Source: Glycocaulis abyssi
Lineage (GTDB): Bacteria; Pseudomonadota; Alphaproteobacteria; Caulobacterales; Maricaulaceae
Reading direction: 5' to 3'
DNA: 64,000 nucleotides
NCBI RefSeq assembly: GCF_041429775.1
Contig: NZ_CP163421.1
Coordinates: forward strand, 1,699,001 to 1,763,000
Under the pieces are notes generated by a model. The model was not told the origin of the DNA and did not search any database. It saw only the letters and a list, made by a program, of their open reading frames with translations. Position 1 is the stretch's first letter. Each line of letters begins with the position of its first letter. This document shows, one piece after another, positions 27,167 through 35,442 of this stretch. A program made the position numbers and the translations under genes.

Positions 27167-27505
27167 TCAGGCGCGGTCCAGCGCAACCGCCTCGGCGAGG
27201 ATGACGGCCAGCCCGTCATCGAGATCATCGCCCGAGTAAATCTTCACATGGCGCATGGCCTTGCCACTGCCTTCCACGCGCACATGACCGGCCAGTTCAG
27301 CACCGCGGGAAAACTGCAAATTGATGTGCGCCTTGTGAGGCACGATGGCGCAGACCAGTGCCTCGCCCTGATACCAGGGATAGCCCCATTTGAGTATTTC
27401 GGTCAGATGCGGCGCACGCGCCCGGATCCAGCCGCGCAAAGCCCGTGCGAGCGGCGCGCTGGCCTTTTCCCGGTCGAGCTTGTCGAAATAGGCATCTGCG
27501 CTCAT
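27167..27505 (-). CDS. DUF1801 family protein
   Basis: A 112-residue member of DUF1801 (YdhG-like). Seen: [42 protein letters not shown] and the C-terminal [26 protein letters not shown], both characteristic. Biochemical role unknown. The start overlaps the end of mnmA (ATGA), so it is translated from the mnmA transcript; a longer in-frame start 28 codons upstream lies within mnmA and is rejected. Confidence 0.82.
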   Translation of the reverse strand: MSADAYFDKLDREKASAPLARALRGWIRARAPHLTEILKWGYPWYQGEALVCAIVPHKAHINLQFSRGAELAGHVRVEGSGKAMRHVKIYSGDDLDDGLAVILAEAVALDRA

Positions 27506-28749
27506 TCGGCTTTGTCCTCGCTTCTGGTGGCCATGATCCACCCGCCGCCCAGCACGCGGGTATCCTCGTCCACGCTGTAGAAGACGCAAGCCTGACCGGG
27601 CGCCACACCTTCCTCGCCCGCCGCCAGCGTCACACTGACAGCGCCGTCTGCACCCACATGCAGGCTGGCGGGGCTGGGCGGCCGTGTGGAGCGCACTTTC
27701 ACGGCGATCTCCATCCCGTCAGCATCGGCCAGCGCGCCATCGCCAATCCAGTTCACATCGGCAAGCTGGATGGTGCGCACGGCGAGGGCCTCGCGCGGAC
27801 CGACAATGACCTGCGCCTCGGCGGCATCCAGCCGGATCACGTAGAGCGGCTCGCCGGTGGCCACACCAAGCCCTCGGCGCTGACCTACCGTGTAGTGGAT
27901 CACGCCATCATGGGTGCCGAGCACCCGGCCATCTTCATGGACGATCTCGCCGGGCCGGGCGGCATCGGGGCGCAGGCGTTTCACGACGCTGGCATAATCG
28001 CCATCGGGCACAAAGCAGATGTCCTGACTATCAGGCTTGGCCGCCACGATCAGGCCCAGCGCCAGGGCCAGCTCGCGCGTCTGGTCCTTGGTCAGATGAC
28101 CCAGCGGGAAGCGCAAGTAATCGAGTTGCTCACGCGTGGTCGCGAACAGGAAATAGGACTGATCCTTGCCGTGATCTTCGGCGCGCAGCAGCACCGGTCC
28201 GCCCGCGCGGTCTTCGCGGCGGATATAATGGCCCGTCACCAGTGCAGCCGCGCCCAGTTGCTGCGCCGTGCTGAGCAGATCAGCGAACTTCACAGACTGG
28301 TTGCAGCGCACGCACGGAATGGGCGTGGAGCCCGCCAGATAGGTATCGGCGAAGTCTTCCATCACCGCTTCGCGGAAACGGCTTTCATAGTCGAGCACGT
28401 AATGGGCAAAGCCCATGGCCTCGGCCACCCGGCGGGCATCATGGATGTCCTGCCCGGCGCAGCACGCGCCCTTGCGGTGGATGGCAGCGCCATGATCGTA
28501 AAGCTGCAGCGTCATGCCGACGACCTGATAGCCCGCACGGTGCAAAATGGCCCCGACGACAGAAGAGTCCACGCCGCCAGACATGGCCGCGACAACGCGG
28601 TGATCTTGCGGGTTTCCGCCCAGCCCCAGAAACTCGCCGGTCAGGCCGAACTCGGCCATCAGCGCGTCCACACGCGCCTTATCGGCAGCCGGGTTTGCAG
28701 AACGGGTGTCACGCGACCCTGCGGGGCGCGCCTGAATAAGGGTCGTCAT
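27502..28749 (-). CDS. mnmA: tRNA-specific 2-thiouridylase MnmA
   Basis: Makes 2-thiouridine at U34 of glutamate, glutamine and lysine tRNAs. The 415-residue protein has the PP-loop [18 protein letters not shown], first catalytic Cys in [11 protein letters not shown], second Cys in [10 protein letters not shown], and the C-terminal [21 protein letters not shown]. The start MTTLIQARP is preceded by an A/G-rich GGAAAGAG site; the frame runs 65 codons further upstream, without similarity. DUF1801 follows coupled. Confidence 0.95.
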   Translation of the reverse strand: MTTLIQARPAGSRDTRSANPAADKARVDALMAEFGLTGEFLGLGGNPQDHRVVAAMSGGVDSSVVGAILHRAGYQVVGMTLQLYDHGAAIHRKGACCAGQDIHDARRVAEAMGFAHYVLDYESRFREAVMEDFADTYLAGSTPIPCVRCNQSVKFADLLSTAQQLGAAALVTGHYIRREDRAGGPVLLRAEDHGKDQSYFLFATTREQLDYLRFPLGHLTKDQTRELALALGLIVAAKPDSQDICFVPDGDYASVVKRLRPDAARPGEIVHEDGRVLGTHDGVIHYTVGQRRGLGVATGEPLYVIRLDAAEAQVIVGPREALAVRTIQLADVNWIGDGALADADGMEIAVKVRSTRPPSPASLHVGADGAVSVTLAAGEEGVAPGQACVFYSVDEDTRVLGGGWIMATRSEDKAE

Positions 28750-28856
28750 CTCTCTTTCCTTTCCCGCCGGTTCAAGGCCGGTGGCAATGGGCGTCAGGCG
28801 CGGCATATAGCGCATGGACGCGGCAAATAGAAGGCATGGCCGCGCCGCGCGCGCCG

Positions 28857-28872
28857 TTAGCATGGCGTTTAC
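28857..28872 (+). promoter_or_regulatory. CtrA-like box upstream of rod-like gene
   Basis: TTAG-N7-TTTAC lies 54 bp before the ATG of the orphan flagellar-rod-like gene. It matches the CtrA consensus TTAA-N7-TTAAC with one mismatch in each half. CtrA is the cell-cycle regulator of flagellar genes in Caulobacter relatives. A chance match is quite possible for so short a site. Confidence 0.4.
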
Positions 28873-28925
28873 GATTATTACGGGTTTCGATGGATTTCGG
28901 GCGGCCTTGGGCGCATCGTTGTCCC

Positions 28926-29240
28926 ATGAACGCTGCCTTCGCATCCGGTGTTTCGGGCTTTGCCTCTGCCGCGGCTCTTATGAACCGCGCGGCAGACCGG
29001 GTGTCCGGCGTTCGTGACCTGACCATCCCCGACCGCTCTTCCCGCGCGGTCAACACTCCAGGCGCGCCTGCCGGTCCTTCCCCTCAAAACCCCGCACCCG
29101 GCGGGCGCGTCACTCCTTCCCCCGACTACGCTGCAGCCGCCGTGGACATGATCCAGGCGCGCAATCTCGCCGCTGCATCGTGCGCCATCGTGCGTGCCGC
29201 TGACGACATGGTCGGCGCGCTGCTGGATGTGAAAGCCTAG
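28926..29240 (+). CDS. Small protein with flagellar-rod C-terminal-like segment
   Basis: A 104-residue protein. The last 37 residues ([19 protein letters not shown]..., [13 protein letters not shown]) look like the C-terminal helix shared by FlgB/C/F/G/E/K (compare the window's own FlgE end, IITQRAYSASSRIITTADEMM). The N-terminal part [24 protein letters not shown] resembles the N-terminal rod helix, and a Pro-rich linker joins the two, so nearly all of the D1 domain is missing. No signal peptide. It is away from the flagellar cluster, with a CtrA-like box upstream. It may be an exported rod or hook accessory or a remnant; function not known. Confidence 0.7.
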   Translation: MNAAFASGVSGFASAAALMNRAADRVSGVRDLTIPDRSSRAVNTPGAPAGPSPQNPAPGGRVTPSPDYAAAAVDMIQARNLAAASCAIVRAADDMVGALLDVKA

Positions 29241-29293
29241 CTTGCACACATCAGGGCTAGGCCCGATGCCCTGCAGCGCATAGTTTGCAGGCC

Positions 29294-29953
29294 ATGAGCG
29301 ACGTTCAGGTAGATCTTGTCCTTGATCCGGTATGTCCCTGGTGCTGGCTTGGCCATCGCTACTGGCAAGCCGCGCAGGAGCTCGTACCGGAAATCCCGGT
29401 GGAGACCGTGCTGCGCCCGTTCCAGCTGGATGCCTCCATCCCGAAAGCGGGACTGCCCTATCAGGACTATATGAGGAAGCGTTTCGGCGGCGATCCGTCC
29501 GGGCGCTTCAAGGCCATGCGCGAGCATCTGGAAGCGGCCGGACCCGCGGCCGGTATCGTCTTCAATTTCGATGAAATCACCATGCGCCCCAACACGATGG
29601 ACGCGCACCGCCTGATCCGCTGGGCGCAAGGCCAGGGCAAGGGGGCAGAGGCCGCCGAGGCGCTGTTCAAAGCGTATTTCGAGGAGCGGCGCGATATCGG
29701 CGCGGCCACAGAACTGACCGCGATCGCGGAGGCTATCGGCCTTGACGTCAATCTGGTGGCAGAGCTGCTGGCCACCCATCGCGACAAGGAGGCGCTGGAG
29801 CGCGAGGAGAAATTCTACCGCTCGCTGGGCGTGGCGGGTGTGCCCTGCTTCATTTTCAACGGTGCATTTGCCGTCTCGGGGGCCGAGGCACCAGAGGTGC
29901 TGGCAGACGCCATCCGCAAGGCCGCCAGTCTGCCACCGGAGGAAGACGCATGA
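29294..29953 (+). CDS. DsbA-family oxidoreductase (FrnE-like)
   Basis: A 219-residue thioredoxin-fold protein of the FrnE/DsbA type, cytosolic (no signal peptide). The active site CPWC is in LVLDPVCPWCWLGHRYW at residues 10-13, and the cis-Pro loop is GVAGVPCFIFNGAFAVSGAEAPEVL. The central helical insert is typical of FrnE. The start MSDVQVDL is preferred over an ATG three codons earlier. The next gene overlaps by ATGA. Confidence 0.9.
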   Translation: MSDVQVDLVLDPVCPWCWLGHRYWQAAQELVPEIPVETVLRPFQLDASIPKAGLPYQDYMRKRFGGDPSGRFKAMREHLEAAGPAAGIVFNFDEITMRPNTMDAHRLIRWAQGQGKGAEAAEALFKAYFEERRDIGAATELTAIAEAIGLDVNLVAELLATHRDKEALEREEKFYRSLGVAGVPCFIFNGAFAVSGAEAPEVLADAIRKAASLPPEEDA

Positions 29954-30273
29954 TGCGCGCGCTTCCCGCTCTTGCCGCTGGCCTGCTGGCTGCCTGTTCG
30001 CCCGGCCAGCGCACGCCGCCGGACGGGGCCGAGCAGGCCCGTTTCATTGCCGTATGCACAGAGCGTTTCGACTATGGCGATGAAGCCTGCGCCTGCCTGT
30101 CAGAGCGCGCCGCGCGCCGCTTTGATGCGGTGGCCTACTCGATCCTGATCGACTCCATGACCGGCGAGCCTGTCCGCGCGCGCATGGATGCCGCCGGGCT
30201 CAACTCCAGCGTCCAGGGCGCGCTCAGCCGCTTCGTCGCCGAAACCGCCCTCACCTGTTATCCGGAAACCTGA
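29950..30273 (+). CDS. Small predicted lipoprotein
   Basis: A 107-residue protein with a lipoprotein signal (basic start, hydrophobic stretch, lipobox LLAAC at residues 12-16). The mature part has four more cysteines (positions 36, 47, 49 and near the C terminus), suggesting disulfides in the periplasm. No family recognised. The ATGA overlap with the FrnE-like gene implies co-translation, and thiol chemistry links the two, though FrnE is cytosolic. Confidence 0.7.
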   Translation: MMRALPALAAGLLAACSPGQRTPPDGAEQARFIAVCTERFDYGDEACACLSERAARRFDAVAYSILIDSMTGEPVRARMDAAGLNSSVQGALSRFVAETALTCYPET

Positions 30274-30349
30274 TTGCGCCTGCGTCCGGCGCACCCGATA
30301 GTGCGCTGCAAAGGCTGAACTCAATCAGCCCTGCGGGAGGGTTATCACC

Positions 30350-30742
30350 ATGACACCAGTGGCCGTCGCCGGTCTCTATATCGGCATCAATCTGCTCATT
30401 CTGCTCGCTCTGGCCTGGAACGTCATCGACGGCCGGCGAAGCAGCAAGGTCGGCTTTGGCGATGGTGGTGATGAAAGCCTCGCCCGCCGCATCCGCGTGC
30501 ATGCCAATGCGACCGAATGGGTGCCGGGCATGCTGATCGGCCTGCTGACGCTGGCGCTACTCGACGCGCATATCTACATCCTGCACGCGCTGGGTATCGC
30601 CCTGACGCTGGCACGCGTGCTGCACGCCTTCGGCCTGACGGGCAGTTCGGGCACCAGCTTTGGCCGGTTCGGCGGCGCGCTCATCACCCTCATCGTCTAT
30701 CTGGCAGGCGGTATTGCCATTTTGTGGTACGCGCTGAGCTGA
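30350..30742 (+). CDS. MAPEG family membrane protein
   Basis: A 130-residue membrane protein with four predicted helices. The motif RIRVHANATEWVPGMLIGLLTLAL (about 46-70) matches the MAPEG signature (R-x2-A/H-x2-N-x2-E-x2-P), and a later LHALGIALTLARVLHAFGL matches the second conserved helix. Eukaryotic relatives are glutathione transferases or eicosanoid enzymes; the bacterial role is unclear. GGGAGGG lies just before the ATG. Confidence 0.88.
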   Translation: MTPVAVAGLYIGINLLILLALAWNVIDGRRSSKVGFGDGGDESLARRIRVHANATEWVPGMLIGLLTLALLDAHIYILHALGIALTLARVLHAFGLTGSSGTSFGRFGGALITLIVYLAGGIAILWYALS

Positions 30743-30794
30743 ACGGACTGCGGGCCGTTGCGGGGCAGCAGTCCCGCCGTTATAGCCGGTGGCC

Positions 30795-32180
30795 ATGACC
30801 GATAAAAACGCAAACGCTCCCGCCTCGCCCGCCAGCGGACCGGACACCAATGTCCTGTTGCCGCTGGCTGAAAGCCTGCTCAAACGGGCCATGGCCGCTG
30901 GGGCGGATGCCGCCGAAGTGATCCTTGGCGAATCCCGCTCACTGGAGGTTTCGGTACGCGAAGGCGCGCTGGAAGATGTCGAGCGCTCTGAGGGGCGCAG
31001 CGCGGGCCTGCGCGTCTTTATCGGCAAGCGCATGGCAGGCACCAGTTTTTCCGACCTGACCGACGAGGGCGCGAGCCTGGCGGTGGAGCGCGCCATCGCC
31101 ATGGCCCGCGTCGCGCCCGAAGACCCGTATTGCGGCCTTGTCGAGCCTGACCAGCTTGCCCGCACCATCCCCCATATCGATCTTTACGAGGATATGGACT
31201 GGGACGCGGCCGCGCTGGAGGCCGAAGCGCTGGAAATGGAAGCGGCCGGGCGCGCGGTTGAGGGCGTTGCCATGGTTGCCAGCTCCGGCGCGAGCCTGTC
31301 GGCCAGCGCCGCCGTGATCGTCACCTCCACTGGCTTTACCGGTGCCAAGCGCGGCTCCATGGCGTCGCGCGGGATCGCCGCCATCGCAAAATCGGGCGAG
31401 ACGATGGAGCGCGATTACGACCAGCATTCCATGCGCCAGCGCGCCGCCCTGCGCAGCGCAGCGCAGCTCGGCCGCTCTGCCGGTGAGCGCGCCGTTGCCC
31501 GCCTTGGCGCAGAAAAGATGACATCCGGCAAGATGCCGGTTGTCTTTGATGAACGCGTAGCCACCAGCTTCCTCGGCGCGCTGCTGGGTGCGATCTCCGG
31601 GCCGTCAATTGCGCGCGGCACATCCTTCCTGCGCGACAAGAATGGCACGCAGATTTTCGCCGAAGGCATCGACATTATCGAAGACCCGCTAAAGCCATGG
31701 GGCCATGGCAGCCGCGCCTTTGACGGCGAAGGCATTGCCACACGCCCGCGCGCCATCATCGAGGATGGTGTGCTGACTGGCTGGCTCATGAACGCCGCCA
31801 GCGCCCGCCAGCTGGGCCTGCCCCTGACCGGCCATGCCAGCGCCAATCCGGGCGGCCCGCCGGGGGTGAGCGTGTCCAATCTGCACCTCGCACCGGGCGA
31901 GCGTTCGCGCGTCGAACTCATCGCTGATGCGGGCAATGGCCTGCTGGTGACAGAGATGTTTGGCGCCTCGCTCAACTCCAATACCGGCGACTGGTCGGTG
32001 GGTGTGGCCGGCCACCGCATCGAGAACGGCAAGATCACCGGCGCGATCAGCGAGAGCACGGTGGCCGGGAACATGCTGGATATTTTCGCCCGGCTGCAGC
32101 CCGGCAATGATCTGGAATTCTCTGGCCGGATCAATGCGCCGAGCGTGCTGGTGGACGCGCTTTCCGTTGGCGGGCGCTAG
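30795..32180 (+). CDS. pmbA: PmbA (TldE) protease subunit
   Basis: Partner of TldD in a heterodimeric metallopeptidase that trims unfolded or modified peptides. The 461-residue protein has the PmbA pattern GADAAEVILGESRSLEVSVREGALEDVERSEGR near the start and VVFDERVATSFLGALLGAISG in the middle; no HExxxH zinc motif is seen, as expected for PmbA as opposed to TldD. tldD is not in the window. It is the first gene of a string that continues into lipid A genes; in other alphaproteobacteria pmbA precedes an inositol-monophosphatase gene, as here. Confidence 0.93.
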   Translation: MTDKNANAPASPASGPDTNVLLPLAESLLKRAMAAGADAAEVILGESRSLEVSVREGALEDVERSEGRSAGLRVFIGKRMAGTSFSDLTDEGASLAVERAIAMARVAPEDPYCGLVEPDQLARTIPHIDLYEDMDWDAAALEAEALEMEAAGRAVEGVAMVASSGASLSASAAVIVTSTGFTGAKRGSMASRGIAAIAKSGETMERDYDQHSMRQRAALRSAAQLGRSAGERAVARLGAEKMTSGKMPVVFDERVATSFLGALLGAISGPSIARGTSFLRDKNGTQIFAEGIDIIEDPLKPWGHGSRAFDGEGIATRPRAIIEDGVLTGWLMNAASARQLGLPLTGHASANPGGPPGVSVSNLHLAPGERSRVELIADAGNGLLVTEMFGASLNSNTGDWSVGVAGHRIENGKITGAISESTVAGNMLDIFARLQPGNDLEFSGRINAPSVLVDALSVGGR

Positions 32181-32952
32181 CGCCGATCTCGATCTTCTGG
32201 CCGGGGCGGCGCGCGATGCCGGCCACCTCGTCATGGAGTATTTCGGTGAAGGCGCGCGCCTTAAGCACTGGGAAAAGCGCCCCGGCGATCCGGTCAGCGC
32301 AGCCGACATGGCCGCCGATGCCTTCCTGAAAGACACGCTGCTTAACGCCCGCCCCGATTATGGCTGGCTGTCAGAGGAAAGCCGGGCCGAACCGGGCTCA
32401 TCGGGCCGCATCTTTGTCGTCGATCCGATTGACGGCACCCGCGCCTTCATCAAGGGGCGTACCGATTTCTGCATCTCGCTGGCCGTCGTGGACAACGGCC
32501 AGCCGGTCATTGCCGTGATCTGTGCGCCTGCGCGTGAGGAGTTTTACACCAGCATCAAGGGCGAAGGCGCGCTGTGTAATGGCGACCGCCTGCAGGTCTC
32601 GCAGCAAACCGCCATTGCGGGCGCAAAGCTGCTGGGCGATGCCGGAAGGCTGGGTGATCTGCGCGCTATCGGGGCTGAAACGATCCACGTCAATTCTGTT
32701 GCGCTAAGGCTCGCCCTCACCGCCAGCGGACAGGCCGACGGGCTGGTGGCGGTGCGCCCGAAAAACGACTGGGATCTGGCAGCGGGCCACCTCATCGTGA
32801 CGCAGGCGGGTGGACGCCTCTCCTCGCCGGACGGCGCGACGCTCAGCTATGATGACCAAAGCCACCGCCAGCCAGCGCCCATCGCGGCTGGTCCGGCGCT
32901 CCATGCTTTGCTATTGCAGCAGCTTGCCGGACGGATAAAGGAATCACCATGA
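32167..32952 (+). CDS. Inositol monophosphatase family protein
   Basis: A 261-residue Mg-dependent phosphatase with metal ligands in SEESRAE, VVDPIDGTRAFIKGRTDFC and NDWDLAAGHLIVTQAGG. No ATG exists near the expected start; the best is TTG at 32167, which lies inside the last codons of pmbA and begins the family-like ADLDLLAGAARDAGHLVMEYF. It differs from the CysQ at 17.9 kb, so the genome has at least two such phosphatases. In alphaproteobacteria this gene sits at the head of lipid A clusters, where a role in 3'-phosphoadenosine phosphate or sugar-phosphate metabolism has been suggested. Confidence 0.85.
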   Translation: MAGASADLDLLAGAARDAGHLVMEYFGEGARLKHWEKRPGDPVSAADMAADAFLKDTLLNARPDYGWLSEESRAEPGSSGRIFVVDPIDGTRAFIKGRTDFCISLAVVDNGQPVIAVICAPAREEFYTSIKGEGALCNGDRLQVSQQTAIAGAKLLGDAGRLGDLRAIGAETIHVNSVALRLALTASGQADGLVAVRPKNDWDLAAGHLIVTQAGGRLSSPDGATLSYDDQSHRQPAPIAAGPALHALLLQQLAGRIKESP

Positions 32953-33188
32953 GCCAGCAGCTTCTCCATCTCGTGATCGGCGGCGAACTGACAGAGGTTC
33001 GCCCCGATGTCCACGAGTTCAAGGATCTGGGTGCGGTAGAGTTTGTCGGCGCGTTTCCCGACTATGAAAGCGCGCGCATGGCCTGGAAGGCCGCCGCCCA
33101 GCGCACCGTGGACAATGCGCATATGCGTTTTTTCATCATCCACGCCCACAAGCTGCTGGATCCCGCCAATGGCGGGCCGCAGGGCTAA
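32949..33188 (+). CDS. DUF4170 domain protein
   Basis: A 79-residue small protein of family DUF4170, typically found between an IMPase gene and lipid A genes in alphaproteobacteria. Seen: LHLVIGGELTEVRPDVHEFKDLGAVEFVGAFPDYESARMAWKAAAQRTVDNAHMRFFIIHAHKLLDP, the whole family pattern. The fold and conserved order point to a housekeeping role near the envelope, but no function is known. Start overlaps the IMPase stop (ATGA). Confidence 0.87.
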   Translation: MSQQLLHLVIGGELTEVRPDVHEFKDLGAVEFVGAFPDYESARMAWKAAAQRTVDNAHMRFFIIHAHKLLDPANGGPQG

Positions 33189-33200
33189 GAGGCCAGGACG

Positions 33201-34994
33201 CTGAGCGATCCCGCCCTTCCGGCAAGGTCCGGCCCGCAATCGGCCGGAACGCTCGCGCTCGCCGCGCGGCTGTTTTCCGGCTGGATCGCGCCCAGATGGC
33301 CTTTACTCCTGCTGGGCCTTTTCCTGTCTGCCGTAACGGCCGCCTCTGTAAGCGGCTATGCGCTGGTGGTGCGCGAGATGACAGCGCTGATGGAGCTGCG
33401 CGATGCGCGCGTCATCTGGCTGGCACCGGCCATCGTGCTGCCGCTGGTGCTGATCCGCAGCTTAAGCCTCTACTGGCAGACGCTGGCCACCAACAGGCTG
33501 GCGCTGGGCGTCATGCGCGATCTGCAGACGGCCATGTATGCCCGCCTGATGGACGCCGACTTTGCCCGCCTGCAGGGCGAGGGCGCAGGCTCCCTCGTCT
33601 CGCGCTTCACCAATGACATCACCACCCTGCGCGAGAGCCTGGTGCGCGCCGCCAACAATCTGACCCGCGACACCCTGCAGGTGATTGGCGGGGTGGCGGT
33701 GATGATCTGGCTGGACTGGGTGCTGGCCCTTTTGCTGCTGCTGATCCTGCCGCTGGCCGGTGCGCCGGTGCTGCGCCTTGGCGCTATCATCCGCAAGCGC
33801 TCGCTCAGCGTGATGAGCCAGATGGGCAATGTGACGAGCTTTCTGGAAGAGACCCTGAGCGGGACGCGCCTCATCAAGACCTTCTCGCTGGAAAACTACG
33901 CACGCGGGCGCTCACGCACGGCCTTTCAGGAACGCTTCAGGCTCTTGCAGGCCATGGTGCGTGACCGCTCCAAGATCGAACCTCTGATGGAAATGGCTGG
34001 CGGCGTGGCGCTGGCCGGTATTTTTGCTGTCGCGGGCTGGCGCATGGCGACAGGCGATAGCGATGTGGGCCGCTTTCTCGGCGTAATCGCAGCGCTTCTC
34101 ATCGTCAGCCCGGCCTTGCGCGCGCTCGGCTCGCTGGCCGGTGCGATACAGGAAGGCATGGGCGTGCTGGAGCGTGTCTTCAACCTGCTCGATGAAGACC
34201 CGCGCCTGGTGGAGCGCTCAGGGGCAAAGCCGCTGAAACTCAAAGGCGGGGCGATAGCACTCAAAGACGTGCACTTCGCCTATGGCCCGGAGGCCCCGGC
34301 CCTCAATGGTGTCTCTCTGGAGGTGCCTGCTGGCAAGACGGTCGCGCTTGTCGGACCGTCCGGTTCGGGCAAGACCAGCGTTCTCAACCTCATCGCGCGC
34401 CTGTTTGATCCGCAATCGGGCCATGTGGAGATTGACGGGCAGGACATTGCAGCCGCCACGCTGGCCAGCGTACGCGGCTCTCTGGCGCTGGTCAGTCAGG
34501 ACACGACCCTCTTTGACGACACCATTGCCGCCAATATCGGCTTTGGCGCGCTGGAGGCCGATCAGGACGCCATCGAGGCCGCCGCAAAGGCTGCCGACGC
34601 GCATGACTTCATTGCCAGCCTGCCGGGCGGGTATGAATTCCGCGCCGGGCCGCGCGGCAATCAGCTCTCCGGCGGGCAACGCCAGCGTATCGCCATCGCC
34701 CGTGCGCTCCTGAAGGACGCCCCCATATTGCTGCTGGACGAGGCCACGTCGGCCCTCGATGCGCAGTCAGAGGAACGCGTGCAGGCCGCTCTGGAGCATC
34801 TGAGCGAAGGGCGCACCACACTCGTCATCGCCCACCGGCTCTTCACCGTGCGCAATGCGGACTGGATCTATGTGATGGATCAGGGCCGGGTGGTCGAACA
34901 AGGCCGCCATGACGATCTGGTGGCGGCAGGCGGGCTTTATGCCCAGCTGTGCCGTATCCAGTTCCGCGAGGATGGCGGCGCTCAGGCGACGTAG
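33201..34994 (+). CDS. msbA: MsbA-type ABC exporter (probable lipid A-core flippase)
   Basis: A half-size ABC transporter of about 597 residues: membrane domain with six helices, then the ATPase domain with Walker A GPSGSGKTS, signature LSGGQRQR, Walker B ILLLDEATSALD and H-loop IAHR. The frame is open from 33189 and has no ATG or GTG before 33366, which would delete the first membrane helix (WPLLLLGLFLSAVTAASVSGYAL). The likely start is CTG at 33201, with AAGAGG eight bases upstream. The neighbouring DUF4170, DUF374, waaA, lpxK and LpxL genes support a lipid A flippase. Its 3' end overlaps the convergent STAS-like gene by 13 bp. Confidence 0.9.
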   Translation: MSDPALPARSGPQSAGTLALAARLFSGWIAPRWPLLLLGLFLSAVTAASVSGYALVVREMTALMELRDARVIWLAPAIVLPLVLIRSLSLYWQTLATNRLALGVMRDLQTAMYARLMDADFARLQGEGAGSLVSRFTNDITTLRESLVRAANNLTRDTLQVIGGVAVMIWLDWVLALLLLLILPLAGAPVLRLGAIIRKRSLSVMSQMGNVTSFLEETLSGTRLIKTFSLENYARGRSRTAFQERFRLLQAMVRDRSKIEPLMEMAGGVALAGIFAVAGWRMATGDSDVGRFLGVIAALLIVSPALRALGSLAGAIQEGMGVLERVFNLLDEDPRLVERSGAKPLKLKGGAIALKDVHFAYGPEAPALNGVSLEVPAGKTVALVGPSGSGKTSVLNLIARLFDPQSGHVEIDGQDIAAATLASVRGSLALVSQDTTLFDDTIAANIGFGALEADQDAIEAAAKAADAHDFIASLPGGYEFRAGPRGNQLSGGQRQRIAIARALLKDAPILLLDEATSALDAQSEERVQAALEHLSEGRTTLVIAHRLFTVRNADWIYVMDQGRVVEQGRHDDLVAAGGLYAQLCRIQFREDGGAQAT

Positions 34995-35374
34995 AGCGTG
35001 TCCGCGTCAGCTTCCGAGCGCAGCCAGGCATCGGCTTCGGCAACCGACTCAAAGACGAGGGCTTCATGGCCGGTAGCGCTCAGGCCGCGCCGCCAGACAC
35101 GGGCATAGGCGCAATCAAGTTCGCGCGCCACGATGGCAACCCGGCTGGCGGGCATTTGCCGGCCACAGGCTTCCGCCAGATGCATGGCCTTGCCGCTGTC
35201 GAGCGCGGCGTAGGCGAGCCTTGTGTCAAACAGCACCTTGCGGGCAGGCTGGGAGAGGAAAAATTCGAGGAAGTCGGGCGTGCTCTGTGAATAGGTTGAG
35301 GTGTCACGGGCGCCGGAAACGGCGACAATCACAGTTGAGCGGTCCGGGCTCAGTGATATGTGGTGACGGCCCAT
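34982..35374 (-). CDS. Small STAS/SpoIIAA-like protein
   Basis: A 130-residue cytosolic protein. The order of strands and helices (VIVAVSGARDT, KVLFDTRLAYAALDSGKAMHLAEACG, SRVAIVARELDCAYARVWRRG, ALVFESVAEADAWLRS) resembles the STAS/SpoIIAA-like fold with the final FxSxxxAxxWL segment. Start MGRHHISLSP has GGGAGGG four bases before it; a TTG four codons earlier is rejected. It is on minus between msbA and the PTP-type phosphatase. Function unknown. Confidence 0.68.
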   Translation of the reverse strand: MGRHHISLSPDRSTVIVAVSGARDTSTYSQSTPDFLEFFLSQPARKVLFDTRLAYAALDSGKAMHLAEACGRQMPASRVAIVARELDCAYARVWRRGLSATGHEALVFESVAEADAWLRSEADADTLYVA

Positions 35375-35442
35375 TTGCCCTCCCAATGGAGAGCCATACT
35401 GCCATGGGAAAGGTTAATATCCCGTGGCCCCTGATACCGGTA

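Noticed and set aside
27445-28830. 461-codon plus-strand ORF
   Set aside because: Antisense to mnmA, which is clearly real.
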